Shown: piece after piece, positions 1 to 6,736 of the stretch | Layout: each line of letters begins with the position of its first letter | Position numbering within the stretch: the stretch's first letter is position 1 | Assembly: GCA_041658075.1 (NCBI GenBank) | Contig: JBBAAW010000022.1 | Span: forward strand, 1-10,647 | DNA length: 10,647 bases | From: JBBAAW01 sp041658075 | GTDB taxonomy: Bacteria; Patescibacteriota; WWE3; UBA101185; UBA10185 | Direction of reading: 5' to 3' | Notes under the pieces: generated by a model | Seen by the model: only the letters and a program-made list of their open reading frames with translations | What the model was told of the DNA's origin: nothing | Databases searched by the model: none | Program-made: the position numbers and the translations under genes

Positions 1-790
1 GCATTTTCTCGTAACGAGAATCCTCACGGGAAAATTCTACAGGGGTATTTAAGTCCAAAGTAGCCAGCTTTTTACTCATAATCGCCTGCTCGTACCCGTC
101 GATTAACTTTTTTCTCAAGGATTCCGGAGTAACCTTATCGATATTTTTATAAATCTCCTCCACCGAACCAAAATCCGCCATCAATTTACCTGCACTTTTT
201 CCACCAATCCCGTAAACACCGGGAATATTATCACTGGGATCCCCCACAAGACCCTTGTAATCCGGCACTTGCGCAGACGTAACCCCAAGTCGGGCAACAA
301 CTTCTTTCTCCCCGATCCATTCAATTTTGTCACCTCTAGTAGACGGGAGCATAACTACAATATTCGGACTCACTAATTGCCAAAGATCGCGATCATTAGA
401 AAGCAAAATCATTTGGCAACAATCCTGATTTTTTACCGCCAGAGTCCCCACCAAATCGTCCGCCTCGTAACCCGGCGACGATACCATTTTTATCCCAAAC
501 GCTTCCACAATTTCCTTAATTTTGGGGATTTGTACGGAAAGCATATCTTCTGTTGGTCGACGGTGAGCCTTATACCCCGTAAAATCCACGTGTCTAAAAG
601 TGGGTTTTTCCGTATCCAAAACTGCGCAAACGTAATCGGGCGACACTTGTTGCAAAACATTTATCAACATCGACGACACACCATAAATAGCATTCGTGGG
701 ATTACCGTCTTTATCGGAAAATTCTTTGGGTAGGGCATGGTACGCCCTGTGCATCAAATTAAAAAGGTCGATTAGTAGAAACTTCCTCAT
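1..790 (-). CDS. polA: 5'-3' exonuclease domain, probably N-terminus of DNA polymerase I (partial, runs off left edge)
   Basis: Removes 5' flaps and RNA primers during lagging-strand synthesis and repair, if the family assignment holds. The 263 visible codons form a PIN-like nuclease followed by a helix-3-turn-helix DNA-binding part. Metal-ligand acids sit where the family has them: D8 in LLIDLFN, D59, E109/D111/D112 in GYEADD, D133/D135 in SNDRD, and D184/D187 in GDPSDNIPG. The YKAHR helical-arch motif (73-77) and TNAIYG (32-37) are Pol I-like. The first motif reads IDLFN instead of the usual IDGN. The ATG (788-790) overlaps the ftsH stop as ATGA with no clear ribosome site, so translational coupling is likely. 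The frame is still open at base 2, so I cannot see whether polymerase domains follow. A stand-alone exonuclease of about 300 residues is the alternative. The family is certain; the polA symbol is probable. Confidence 0.85.
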   Translation of the reverse strand, partial: MRKFLLIDLFNLMHRAYHALPKEFSDKDGNPTNAIYGVSSMLINVLQQVSPDYVCAVLDTEKPTFRHVDFTGYKAHRRPTEDMLSVQIPKIKEIVEAFGIKMVSSPGYEADDLVGTLAVKNQDCCQMILLSNDRDLWQLVSPNIVVMLPSTRGDKIEWIGEKEVVARLGVTSAQVPDYKGLVGDPSDNIPGVYGIGGKSAGKLMADFGSVEEIYKNIDKVTPESLRKKLIDGYEQAIMSKKLATLDLNTPVEFSREDSRYEKM

Positions 791-2652
791 AAAAGCGTTC
801 TAAATTCGTCGCCATCTAAAGTTTCCACTTCCAAAAGTTTATTTGCCACCGCCTCTAGTTGTTCTTTGTGAGCGCTTAGGGTTTTTTTAGACAACTCAAA
901 ACATTCGTCCACAATTTTTTTAACTTCCGTATCAATTTTTGACATTATTTCCTGACTATATTTTGCCTCATCTTCAAAAGGATTTTTCCAAATTCCAAAC
1001 ATGGACTTTGCACCATACGACACCAAACCAAGCGAACTCATCCCATACTGCGTTACCATTTCCCTAGCCAGTTTTGTGGCTTTATCAAGATCATCCGACG
1101 CTCCGGTGGTAACATCGTCAAACATAATTTCTTCCGCAGCACGACCTCCCAGCATAGTAGCAATAAAGGAAAGAAGGCGCGTTTTGGTTTCCCCATACCG
1201 ATCTCTATCCGGTGGCAAGCTGGTGTGACCCAAAGAGGCGCCACGCGCCACAATAGAAATTCTCTGCACCGGATCCATATCCTTGCTAAAAGTTGCTACC
1301 AAAGCGTGACCCGCCTCATGAAAAGCCGTAGTTTTGCGTTCGGTCTCCGTTTGCATAGTTTTTCTTTCTGAGCCCATGGTTACTTTAAGCGACGCTTCAT
1401 CCAAATCTTTATTGCTGATATCGGTTTTTTCTGCTCTAGCCGCTAAAATTGCTGCTTCGTTCATCATGTTTTCAATGTCGGCACCGCTAAAACCCACAGT
1501 TTTTTTGGCCAGTTTTTCCGCGTTAAAATCGGGAACCATGGGTTTGTTTTTGGTATACAAATTTATAATTTCTTTCCTGTCGGCTAAATCCGGCAACGGA
1601 ACCACAATGCGCCTGTCAAATCTTCCGGCGCGTATTAAAGCCGGATCCAACATGTCGCCCCGATTTGTAGCTCCCAGTACTAAAACGTTCGTGCGGGGAT
1701 CAAATCCGTCCATCTCCGCCAAAATTTGATTTAAAGTTTGCTCGCGTTCATCATGTCCTCCCGAAAAACCCATCCCCCTTTGTCGTCCTATGGCATCAAT
1801 TTCGTCAATAAAAATTAACGATGGTTGAGAAGCACGCGCCCTAGCAAAAAGATCGCGCACACGGGCGGAACCAACGCCAACTAACATCTCCATAAACTCG
1901 CTCCCCGACGCACTAAAAAACGGCACATCCGCCTCACCCGCCACCGCCTTTGCCAATAAGGTTTTTCCCACTCCAGAAGGTCCAACCAACAAAACCCCTT
2001 TGGGAATTCTGGCACCCAACTTGTAATATTTGTCGGGATTTTTTAAAAAGTCCACAATCTCCACCAGTTCCTGCTTGGCCTCTTTGTTGCCCGCTACATC
2101 ACTAAAAGTAGTTTTCACAGAAGTTTCTTTATTAAAAAGTTTTGCGCGTGCGCGTCCAAAAGAAAGCATATCACCGCCCCCTGCCGTCCTAAATTGTCTA
2201 AACAAAAACACCAGCAAAATTATGGGAAAAAGCACGGAAATTCCGGTACTTAAAATTTGTTCCCAGGAAATCGGAGTTACCACCATGACTTTTCCGGCAA
2301 TTTTTGACACGGAAAGTCCGTTATTTTTTAGAAGCTCGTCAAAACTCAAACCGGTTTCTTTTTTTGACACAAACTGCGTGCCGTCTTTAAGCAAAATCTC
2401 TAGTTTATCACCCGACACTGAAACATCTTGGATTTTTTCCTCCCCCACTAATTTTAAGACCTCTGTGATAGGCTTTTCTGGCTTTTCCTGATTAGTAGCC
2501 ATAAATGAATTTGCTACCAAATAAAAACCAAGAGCCAGTAGCATCCAAAAGAAAATGTTGGTAAAAAGGCTTTGTGGTGCCTTAGGAGCAACTTTTGGAA
2601 GCTTGGCAATCTGTGGTAACACTAATTTTGTAGTTTTCTTTTTGTCGTCCAT
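787..2652 (-). CDS. ftsH: ATP-dependent zinc metalloprotease FtsH
   Basis: Membrane-anchored AAA+ protease that unfolds and degrades damaged membrane proteins and short-lived regulators. It has 621 residues, near the family norm. A basic N-tail of about 28 residues precedes TM1 (about 28-50). An extracytoplasmic domain (about 51-132) and TM2 (about 133-152) follow. The AAA module has Walker A GPSGVGKT (224-231), Walker B IFIDEID (280-286) and the second region of homology with R341 and R344. The protease has HEAGH (445-449) with the likely third zinc ligand D521 in TGASDDL. Two departures are visible: Walker A is GPSGVGKT rather than GPPGTGKT, and the pore loop reads EMLVGVG with Leu257 where E. 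coli FtsH has Phe. The ATG lies 20 nt downstream of a tRNA 3' end. No Shine-Dalgarno is visible (AAAGTTAAAGAT before ATG). The stop overlaps the downstream nuclease start. Confidence 0.98.
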   Translation of the reverse strand: MDDKKKTTKLVLPQIAKLPKVAPKAPQSLFTNIFFWMLLALGFYLVANSFMATNQEKPEKPITEVLKLVGEEKIQDVSVSGDKLEILLKDGTQFVSKKETGLSFDELLKNNGLSVSKIAGKVMVVTPISWEQILSTGISVLFPIILLVFLFRQFRTAGGGDMLSFGRARAKLFNKETSVKTTFSDVAGNKEAKQELVEIVDFLKNPDKYYKLGARIPKGVLLVGPSGVGKTLLAKAVAGEADVPFFSASGSEFMEMLVGVGSARVRDLFARARASQPSLIFIDEIDAIGRQRGMGFSGGHDEREQTLNQILAEMDGFDPRTNVLVLGATNRGDMLDPALIRAGRFDRRIVVPLPDLADRKEIINLYTKNKPMVPDFNAEKLAKKTVGFSGADIENMMNEAAILAARAEKTDISNKDLDEASLKVTMGSERKTMQTETERKTTAFHEAGHALVATFSKDMDPVQRISIVARGASLGHTSLPPDRDRYGETKTRLLSFIATMLGGRAAEEIMFDDVTTGASDDLDKATKLAREMVTQYGMSSLGLVSYGAKSMFGIWKNPFEDEAKYSQEIMSKIDTEVKKIVDECFELSKKTLSAHKEQLEAVANKLLEVETLDGDEFRTLL

Positions 2653-2672
2653 ATCTTTAACTTTTTTGACTT

Positions 2673-2748
2673 TGGTGCCAACAGCAGGAATTGGACCTGC
2701 GACCTAGCGCTTATGAAACGCCCGCTCTAACCACTGAGCTATGTTGGC
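2673..2748 (-). tRNA. tRNA with CAU anticodon (tRNA-Ile2 or elongator tRNA-Met), CCA encoded
   Basis: A full cloverleaf folds by eye. The acceptor is GCCAACA/TGTTGGC (7 pairs), the D arm GCTC-AGTGGTTA-GAGC, the anticodon arm GGCGT-TTCATAA-GCGCT, the variable loop AGGTC, and the T arm GCAGG-TCCAATT-CCTGC. A73 is followed by an encoded CCA. It is not the initiator: position 1 pairs with 72, and the anticodon stem lacks three consecutive G-C pairs next to the loop. From memory, the 8-nt D loop, the G27:U43 anticodon stem and the GGTC variable loop resemble E. coli tRNA-Ile2, whose CAU is read as isoleucine after lysidine modification. The acceptor pairs A4-T69 and A5-T68 do not match the E. coli TilS-favouring C4-G69/C5-G68, so Met remains possible. 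T-loop position 55 is C, not T. It is probably cotranscribed with ftsH. Confidence 0.96.
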
Positions 2749-2772
2749 GCATCTCTCCGGGCGGGACTCTGA

Positions 2773-2788
2773 TATTATACCTTATATG
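2773..2788 (+). promoter_or_regulatory. Putative -10 box and near-leaderless start of the GT87 gene
   Basis: TATTAT (2773-2778) lies 7 bp before an ATG at 2786. With usual -10 to +1 spacing the transcript would begin at or next to the start codon, and no Shine-Dalgarno precedes it. No matching -35 is seen. An in-frame ATG at 2741 lies inside the tRNA on the other strand and would require transcription from within or beyond it, so 2786 is the preferred start. Confidence 0.35.
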
Positions 2789-2804
2789 TCGCCTTTTATT
2801 TCAA
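2774..2804 (-). promoter_or_regulatory. Putative sigma70-type promoter for the tRNA-ftsH-exonuclease operon
   Basis: On the minus strand a perfect TATAAT (2779-2774) lies 19 bp downstream of TTGAAA (2804-2799). A start near 2767 would give a leader of roughly 19 nt before tRNA position 1 at 2748. The -10 is consensus; the spacer is slightly long. This is the only good promoter-like signal upstream of the tRNA. It lies inside the 5' coding part of the plus-strand GT87 gene, so the two promoters would overlap. Confidence 0.5.
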
Positions 2805-4009
2805 AGCTCTTCGCACCCAAACGAATTTATATTGTACTGGGAATCTTTGTAGCAGCAAACATTTTGGCGTCATTTAAAATTGCAACAGATACAAGGTTTT
2901 TTAATTCTGGAGATTTCATAGCCTACTCCTTTGGGGCAAAAATGGTTTTGGACGGACAAGGTCAAAATCTATACGACTTGAGGCTACAAACTACTTATGT
3001 CGACATGTTTCTAAAAGATAGATATCCACAACGCGAAAACGAGTATATTGCACCATTTCTTGCTCCTCCAACCACTGCATTAATTTACATACCATACCTC
3101 CTGCTCCCACATAGCATTCGGGCGCCTGTTGCTACATTGATAAATTTTCTTCTGATATTAACTGGCATTTTAGTGATCGGAAAAGCCATTCAAAACAAGA
3201 AACTGGCGTTTCTTGCCGTTTTCTCCTCGTGGTTTGTATGGGTATGCGTTTGGCAAATTCAACCCACCGCCCTACTTTTTCTTGTGACTTCGCTTCTTTA
3301 TGTGTCGCTCACCAAAAAGAATTACGCTCTGGCTGGGGTGTTGTGCGCTTTTTATATAATAAAACCGCAATATTTAATTATTACCCCTTTCATTTTTCTC
3401 TTGACAGAAAAAAGCGTCACTTTTTTTAAAGCTTTTCTTGCATCGATCCTTCTGCTTTTAATTGTAAATGTGTCGATCACTGGACCCCATACACTTTTCG
3501 TAGACTACCCAAAGTTTCTTGATATCACCGACAATCCAAGTTATGGAAATCGCTGGTTTGAAATGTATTCCGTTCAGCAAATTACCTACGGATTCTCTAG
3601 ATTTTTGGTCGACAGCAAAATTCCGCCTCTTATTGTTGGCGCAATCTTTTACCTTTGGGGACTTTTTAAAATTCATAAACTAGTCAACTCCAAAAAAACC
3701 GCGCTTGAGCTGTTTCCTGTTGTTATAATCATCACCGTCCTCTCCGCTTACCACACACTTTCCCAGGACTTGAGTCTTATGGCTATCGGGATTGCGATAT
3801 TAATAAACAGGTACGCCTTGGAGAAAAAACTGCTAGCAACTTGGGGGCTCGTTGGACTACTTCTCTTAGGAATAGGTACCGAGTCGGCCAAAATATCAAA
3901 CTATTACGGAATACTTTATTTACTTCTGTGCGTAATTCTACTACGGAATGACGGGGTCAAATTATCTCGTAGATCTCTCCTACATAAACAGAGTCGTAAA
4001 TTTGCTTAG
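2786..4009 (+). CDS. GT87-like (DUF2029) polyprenyl-phosphate-sugar-dependent membrane glycosyltransferase
   Basis: Multi-pass GT-C-fold transferase of about 407 residues. GT87 enzymes, such as mycobacterial PimE, move mannose from polyprenyl-phosphate-mannose to a lipid or glycan acceptor on the outer side of the membrane. The assignment rests on pattern recognition. An early SGDF contains the candidate catalytic Asp (D43). It is followed by FLAPPTTALIYIPYLLLP (91-108), WQIQP (156-160), the ALAG...KPQ segment ending at 193-195, and AYHTLSQDL (341-349), like the family's late S-H...YDL motif. About ten hydrophobic segments and a basic C-tail are seen. The start at 2786 was chosen because an upstream in-frame ATG at 2741 lies within a tRNA gene. 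The last 53 bp overlap the convergent GT39-like gene. The sugar and acceptor cannot be read from sequence. Confidence 0.82.
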   Translation: MSPFISKLFAPKRIYIVLGIFVAANILASFKIATDTRFFNSGDFIAYSFGAKMVLDGQGQNLYDLRLQTTYVDMFLKDRYPQRENEYIAPFLAPPTTALIYIPYLLLPHSIRAPVATLINFLLILTGILVIGKAIQNKKLAFLAVFSSWFVWVCVWQIQPTALLFLVTSLLYVSLTKKNYALAGVLCAFYIIKPQYLIITPFIFLLTEKSVTFFKAFLASILLLLIVNVSITGPHTLFVDYPKFLDITDNPSYGNRWFEMYSVQQITYGFSRFLVDSKIPPLIVGAIFYLWGLFKIHKLVNSKKTALELFPVVIIITVLSAYHTLSQDLSLMAIGIAILINRYALEKKLLATWGLVGLLLLGIGTESAKISNYYGILYLLLCVILLRNDGVKLSRRSLLHKQSRKFA

Positions 4010-5744
4010 TGTGTTTTTCTAAAAATTGGAACAAAATTTCGTTATTTCGTAACGGACAACCCGCGTACCAGCTATCAAACAGGGTGCGTTTTCTGGCAAT
4101 AATATATCTAATGTTTTTGTCGAGTAGTTCTTGCCTCATTTCGTCAATACTTTTTCCTGAACCGGCAAAATAAAAATCGCTTCGCACAATTCTCGTGTCG
4201 TAATTACTCATAAAAGGTAGAAACACAATAAACTGATGTTGCGCCGCGTCTAAAATATACGAGTCGCCAGGCAGGTTCTGCGCCTGTTTACTTAAATCGT
4301 AAATTACCGGATTACTATCTCTCAAGTTTTGAACAGTATTGGCAAGAGTCGCCATGGTTCCAAAACCCCAAAGAGCGTGGGTAAAAACTAAAGATAAAAG
4401 TGTAACCTTAAAAACACTCGTGGCGTATCCCGTTTTAATATATCGCTCCGCCAAAACAGGAATAACCGTGGCGAGCAGGGGGTAGACGGGGAAAAAGTAC
4501 CAAAAAACGCTTTTTGACATGTAATAAATTATAATAATAAACGGAATTGTGGAGGCATAAACCAAAAACTTTTTAAGGTCTTTGTTCCTGTAAAAAATGA
4601 GCGACACAAAAGGCAAAAGCCAAATTCCAAAATAAATGTACGGACCCGGGTTTCCCGTATGAAAAACAAATTGCGTCTTATTTAACCCTACAAGAAAAAG
4701 AAATTGAAAAGGCTGGATCAAAATCCAAAGTTCGTTTTTAAAATAGATCCAGCCGGATTGATCCCGTTGCGTGCTTTGGTTGCTACATTCCGCGAGTAGT
4801 TGCGGTTTTCTTTCCAAGTCAACAAAATTTGTATGACTTTTTCTATTCAGCAAATCCACATTACCAATAATTGGGAGTTGGGTTGGTGTATATAAAGTCC
4901 ACATAAAGATGGGCAGTAAGAGCGATAGAATAAACAGTCCAAAATATTTAACGGCGTGACCCAAATGCAATTCCTTGCGTAAAACTAGCGCCGACAAAAC
5001 TAAAACAGGGGCAAATAAGATAAGGGGCAAAACGGAAATTTTTACCAAAAAACTAAGCGAAGCAAAAAGCCCTAGCAGGATAAACCATCGGTAGCAGGGT
5101 TTCTCAATAATCTTGATGAGCGTTAGCAAGAATAAATTGCTAAAGAAGAGCAAAAAGAGTTCCACCTTAAATTCGTGGATCGAAAGCATAATATAGGTTG
5201 ACGAAGAAGCTAAAATTAAAAGCGAGCATTTGGTAACAAAACTGTTAAACCCAAGTCGCTTGTAAAGTAAATAAGCGATATAAAGAACGGAAAGCGACGT
5301 CAAACCAAACATAAAAAACATAAAGTTGTCGCCCAAGAATCTCCCTACTATTCCCAAAATTAATTCACTAAGATACGGATTGAGCGCGCCCTGTAAAACA
5401 TCGGAGTGTAGCTTTTCCTTAACCAAATAAGCACTTCTGTAGTACAAAGCACCTCCATCCCAGGAATTGGTGCGGTAATAAAAAAAGGAGTAAATCAAAT
5501 ACATGGCTGCAGTAGCAATGATGATTTTTTTGACGTTTTTTCTCAAGAAAGCAGAAAAAGCAGGGTGAAAGAGTGCGCAAAAACCAAAGTAAAGTCCGCC
5601 AAACCAGCCTATAATAAAATCTGGAACCTGTAAAGTACGGCTACAGAAATAGATAAGATAAAAAATTAAAAGCGCGGTTAGAAAAACGCACTGTTTACGG
5701 TTGCTTTTTATGCTGTTGACTATCTCCGTTAGCTTTTTCTTCAT
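3957..5744 (-). CDS. GT39/ArnT-like (PMT_2-type) integral membrane glycosyltransferase
   Basis: A 595-residue multi-pass protein of the GT-C class, which uses polyprenyl-phosphate sugars to glycosylate lipids or proteins outside the cytoplasmic membrane. Visible signs are a first TM near 19-35 and a loop with SWDGGALYYRSAY (94-106) carrying the candidate catalytic Asp96. ALNPYLSELILGIVGRFLG (120-138) resembles the family's NPP-L-P region. HEFKVELFLLFF (190-201) is followed by repeated TM helices. VFWYFFPVYPLLA (413-425) resembles the late RY-LP-YP segment. A soluble C-terminal domain runs from about 480 to 595. It is last in the minus-strand glycan operon. Its ATG lies 50 bp inside the DUF2304 gene, preceded by AAAGGA four bases upstream. 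Its 3' end overlaps the convergent GT87 gene by 53 bp. Substrate unknown. Confidence 0.8.
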   Translation of the reverse strand: MKKKLTEIVNSIKSNRKQCVFLTALLIFYLIYFCSRTLQVPDFIIGWFGGLYFGFCALFHPAFSAFLRKNVKKIIIATAAMYLIYSFFYYRTNSWDGGALYYRSAYLVKEKLHSDVLQGALNPYLSELILGIVGRFLGDNFMFFMFGLTSLSVLYIAYLLYKRLGFNSFVTKCSLLILASSSTYIMLSIHEFKVELFLLFFSNLFLLTLIKIIEKPCYRWFILLGLFASLSFLVKISVLPLILFAPVLVLSALVLRKELHLGHAVKYFGLFILSLLLPIFMWTLYTPTQLPIIGNVDLLNRKSHTNFVDLERKPQLLAECSNQSTQRDQSGWIYFKNELWILIQPFQFLFLVGLNKTQFVFHTGNPGPYIYFGIWLLPFVSLIFYRNKDLKKFLVYASTIPFIIIIYYMSKSVFWYFFPVYPLLATVIPVLAERYIKTGYATSVFKVTLLSLVFTHALWGFGTMATLANTVQNLRDSNPVIYDLSKQAQNLPGDSYILDAAQHQFIVFLPFMSNYDTRIVRSDFYFAGSGKSIDEMRQELLDKNIRYIIARKRTLFDSWYAGCPLRNNEILFQFLEKHTKQIYDSVYVGEIYEII

Positions 5745-6069
5745 CTAATCCTTTAAGGGCAATTTGGCGTACCAGCTTATCTAATTTGGCGTACAACTTT
5801 TCTATTTCCTGCGACTGGCTGTAATTTTGGTACAACAGCCATATTAACGCAAAATATATTACCACATCAACACCGCGACCGATTCCCAACTTCTGCGCCA
5901 CTGCTGAAGAAATCTCCGGCGCGCCCACAAAAAGCACGGCCAGAAGGGTTATAAAAAACCAGCGCAATTGATATAGCACTTTTATCGCTGGCGCGCCTTT
6001 AAACTTGGCAAACTGCCTGTAACCAAACCACAAAAGTACTGGAAGTGTAATTATTTGAAACAACGACAT
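5695..6069 (-). CDS. DUF2304 family small membrane protein
   Basis: A 124-residue protein matching the DUF2304 pattern: three hydrophobic helices (about 3-19, 36-53, 66-82), the LGIGRGVDVVIYFALIWLL block (61-79), then a charged helix (about 83-110) ending in a hydrophilic tail. In the charged helix, QSQEIEKLYAKLDKLVRQIA has coiled-coil spacing. DUF2304 genes commonly follow a GT2 sugar-lipid synthase gene, as here. A role as membrane partner or anchor for that enzyme is inference, since the family has no settled function. Its ATG comes one base after the synthase stop (TGA-T-ATG). AAAGGAG lies 13 nt upstream (6083-6089), a rather long spacing. It overlaps the downstream GT39-like gene by 50 bp, so the three proteins are likely translated as a set. 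Confidence 0.85.
   Translation of the reverse strand: MSLFQIITLPVLLWFGYRQFAKFKGAPAIKVLYQLRWFFITLLAVLFVGAPEISSAVAQKLGIGRGVDVVIYFALIWLLYQNYSQSQEIEKLYAKLDKLVRQIALKGLDEEKANGDSQQHKKQP
5749..5754 (-). promoter_or_regulatory. Ribosome binding site AAAGGA fixing the GT39-like start
   Basis: AAAGGA on the minus strand, four bases (TTAG) before the ATG at 5744-5742. It lies inside the 3' end of the DUF2304 gene and supports a real 50-bp overlap rather than a later internal start. Confidence 0.6.
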
Positions 6070-6070
6070 A

Positions 6071-6736
6071 TCAACCCAGAAGCTCCTTTACTACTCTAAA
6101 AGAATTAGAAATTTTTTGGCCTTTTTTGAGCGACTCTATAGTGTATATGGCGTCTATTTTAACAGATTTTGGTATAATGCCGTTTTTTATCGACTCTATG
6201 ACAAGCTCTGAAGAAACCGAATATCCACGGGATTTTAGGTTAAATTTTCTTAATAAGTCCACTTTTATACATCGTAGCCCAGACTGCGTATCCCAAACAA
6301 ACTTGCCGGATAAAAATGCTGTTAGAGTATCCGCCAATAGGTTTGTATATTTTCTTATTTTTGGAACTCCCCGAACAGTAAAGTTTCTGCGTCCGTAAAC
6401 GAAATCGTAACCTTTTTGAGCCTCCTCAAATACTTTTATCGCATCTTCCGCCCGCATTTGCCCATCGCCGTCAAAAGTTATTGCATATTCACAATTCTGT
6501 GCAATTGCAAACTCAAATCCCGATCTTAGCCCTGTTCCTAACCCCATGTTTACAGAATGTGTGATTACTTTAACCCCCATTCTCGAGGCCACATCCCTCG
6601 TCCCATCGCCGCTTCCGTCATCAACTACTAAAATCTCCTCAAACCCCGCCCTTTTTAACTCATCAACAACCCCCGCAATATTTTCCTGCTCATTATGGGC
6701 CGGTATAATAATCAAAATTTTGCTATTTTTATTCAT
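6071..6736 (-). CDS. DPM1-like GT2 glycosyltransferase (polyprenyl-phosphate sugar synthase)
   Basis: A 221-residue GT-A enzyme related to dolichol/polyprenyl-phosphate mannose synthase, expected to move a sugar from a nucleotide donor to polyprenyl phosphate on the cytoplasmic face. It starts with IIPAHNEQENI (10-20). VVDDGSGDGT (37-46) and the metal-binding FDGDGQM (88-94) follow, then DTQSGLRCIK (149-158), GYSVSSELVIE (171-181) and YTIESLKKGQKIS (198-210). These fit the short, soluble DPM1-like type with no membrane helices of its own, which fits a DUF2304 membrane partner encoded next. The ATG lies 8 bp inside the end of the fucosyltransferase gene. Mannose is the usual sugar in the family, but glucose and others occur and the donor is not proven. 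The product would feed the GT39-like and GT87-like membrane transferases nearby. Confidence 0.88.
   Translation of the reverse strand: MNKNSKILIIIPAHNEQENIAGVVDELKRAGFEEILVVDDGSGDGTRDVASRMGVKVITHSVNMGLGTGLRSGFEFAIAQNCEYAITFDGDGQMRAEDAIKVFEEAQKGYDFVYGRRNFTVRGVPKIRKYTNLLADTLTAFLSGKFVWDTQSGLRCIKVDLLRKFNLKSRGYSVSSELVIESIKNGIIPKSVKIDAIYTIESLKKGQKISNSFRVVKELLG

Noticed and set aside
377..733. Plus-strand open frame of 118 codons near the left edge
   Set aside because: It lies fully antisense to the exonuclease domain, whose catalytic motifs are all intact.
1334..2491. Open frames on the plus strand opposite ftsH (1334-1729, 2030-2491)
   Set aside because: They are antisense to a well-conserved ftsH, show Ser/Pro/Leu-rich composition typical of shadow frames, and match no domain.
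2676..2748. Initiator tRNA-fMet
   Set aside because: The first base pair is G-C rather than a mismatch, and the three consecutive G-C pairs at the base of the anticodon loop are missing.
2741..2785. Longer N-terminus for the GT87 gene starting at an ATG at 2741
   Set aside because: It would start inside the tRNA gene on the opposite strand and adds a hydrophilic stretch (LAHLSGRDSDIIPY) unlike a membrane protein's start. The ATG at 2786 fits the family and the -10 box better.
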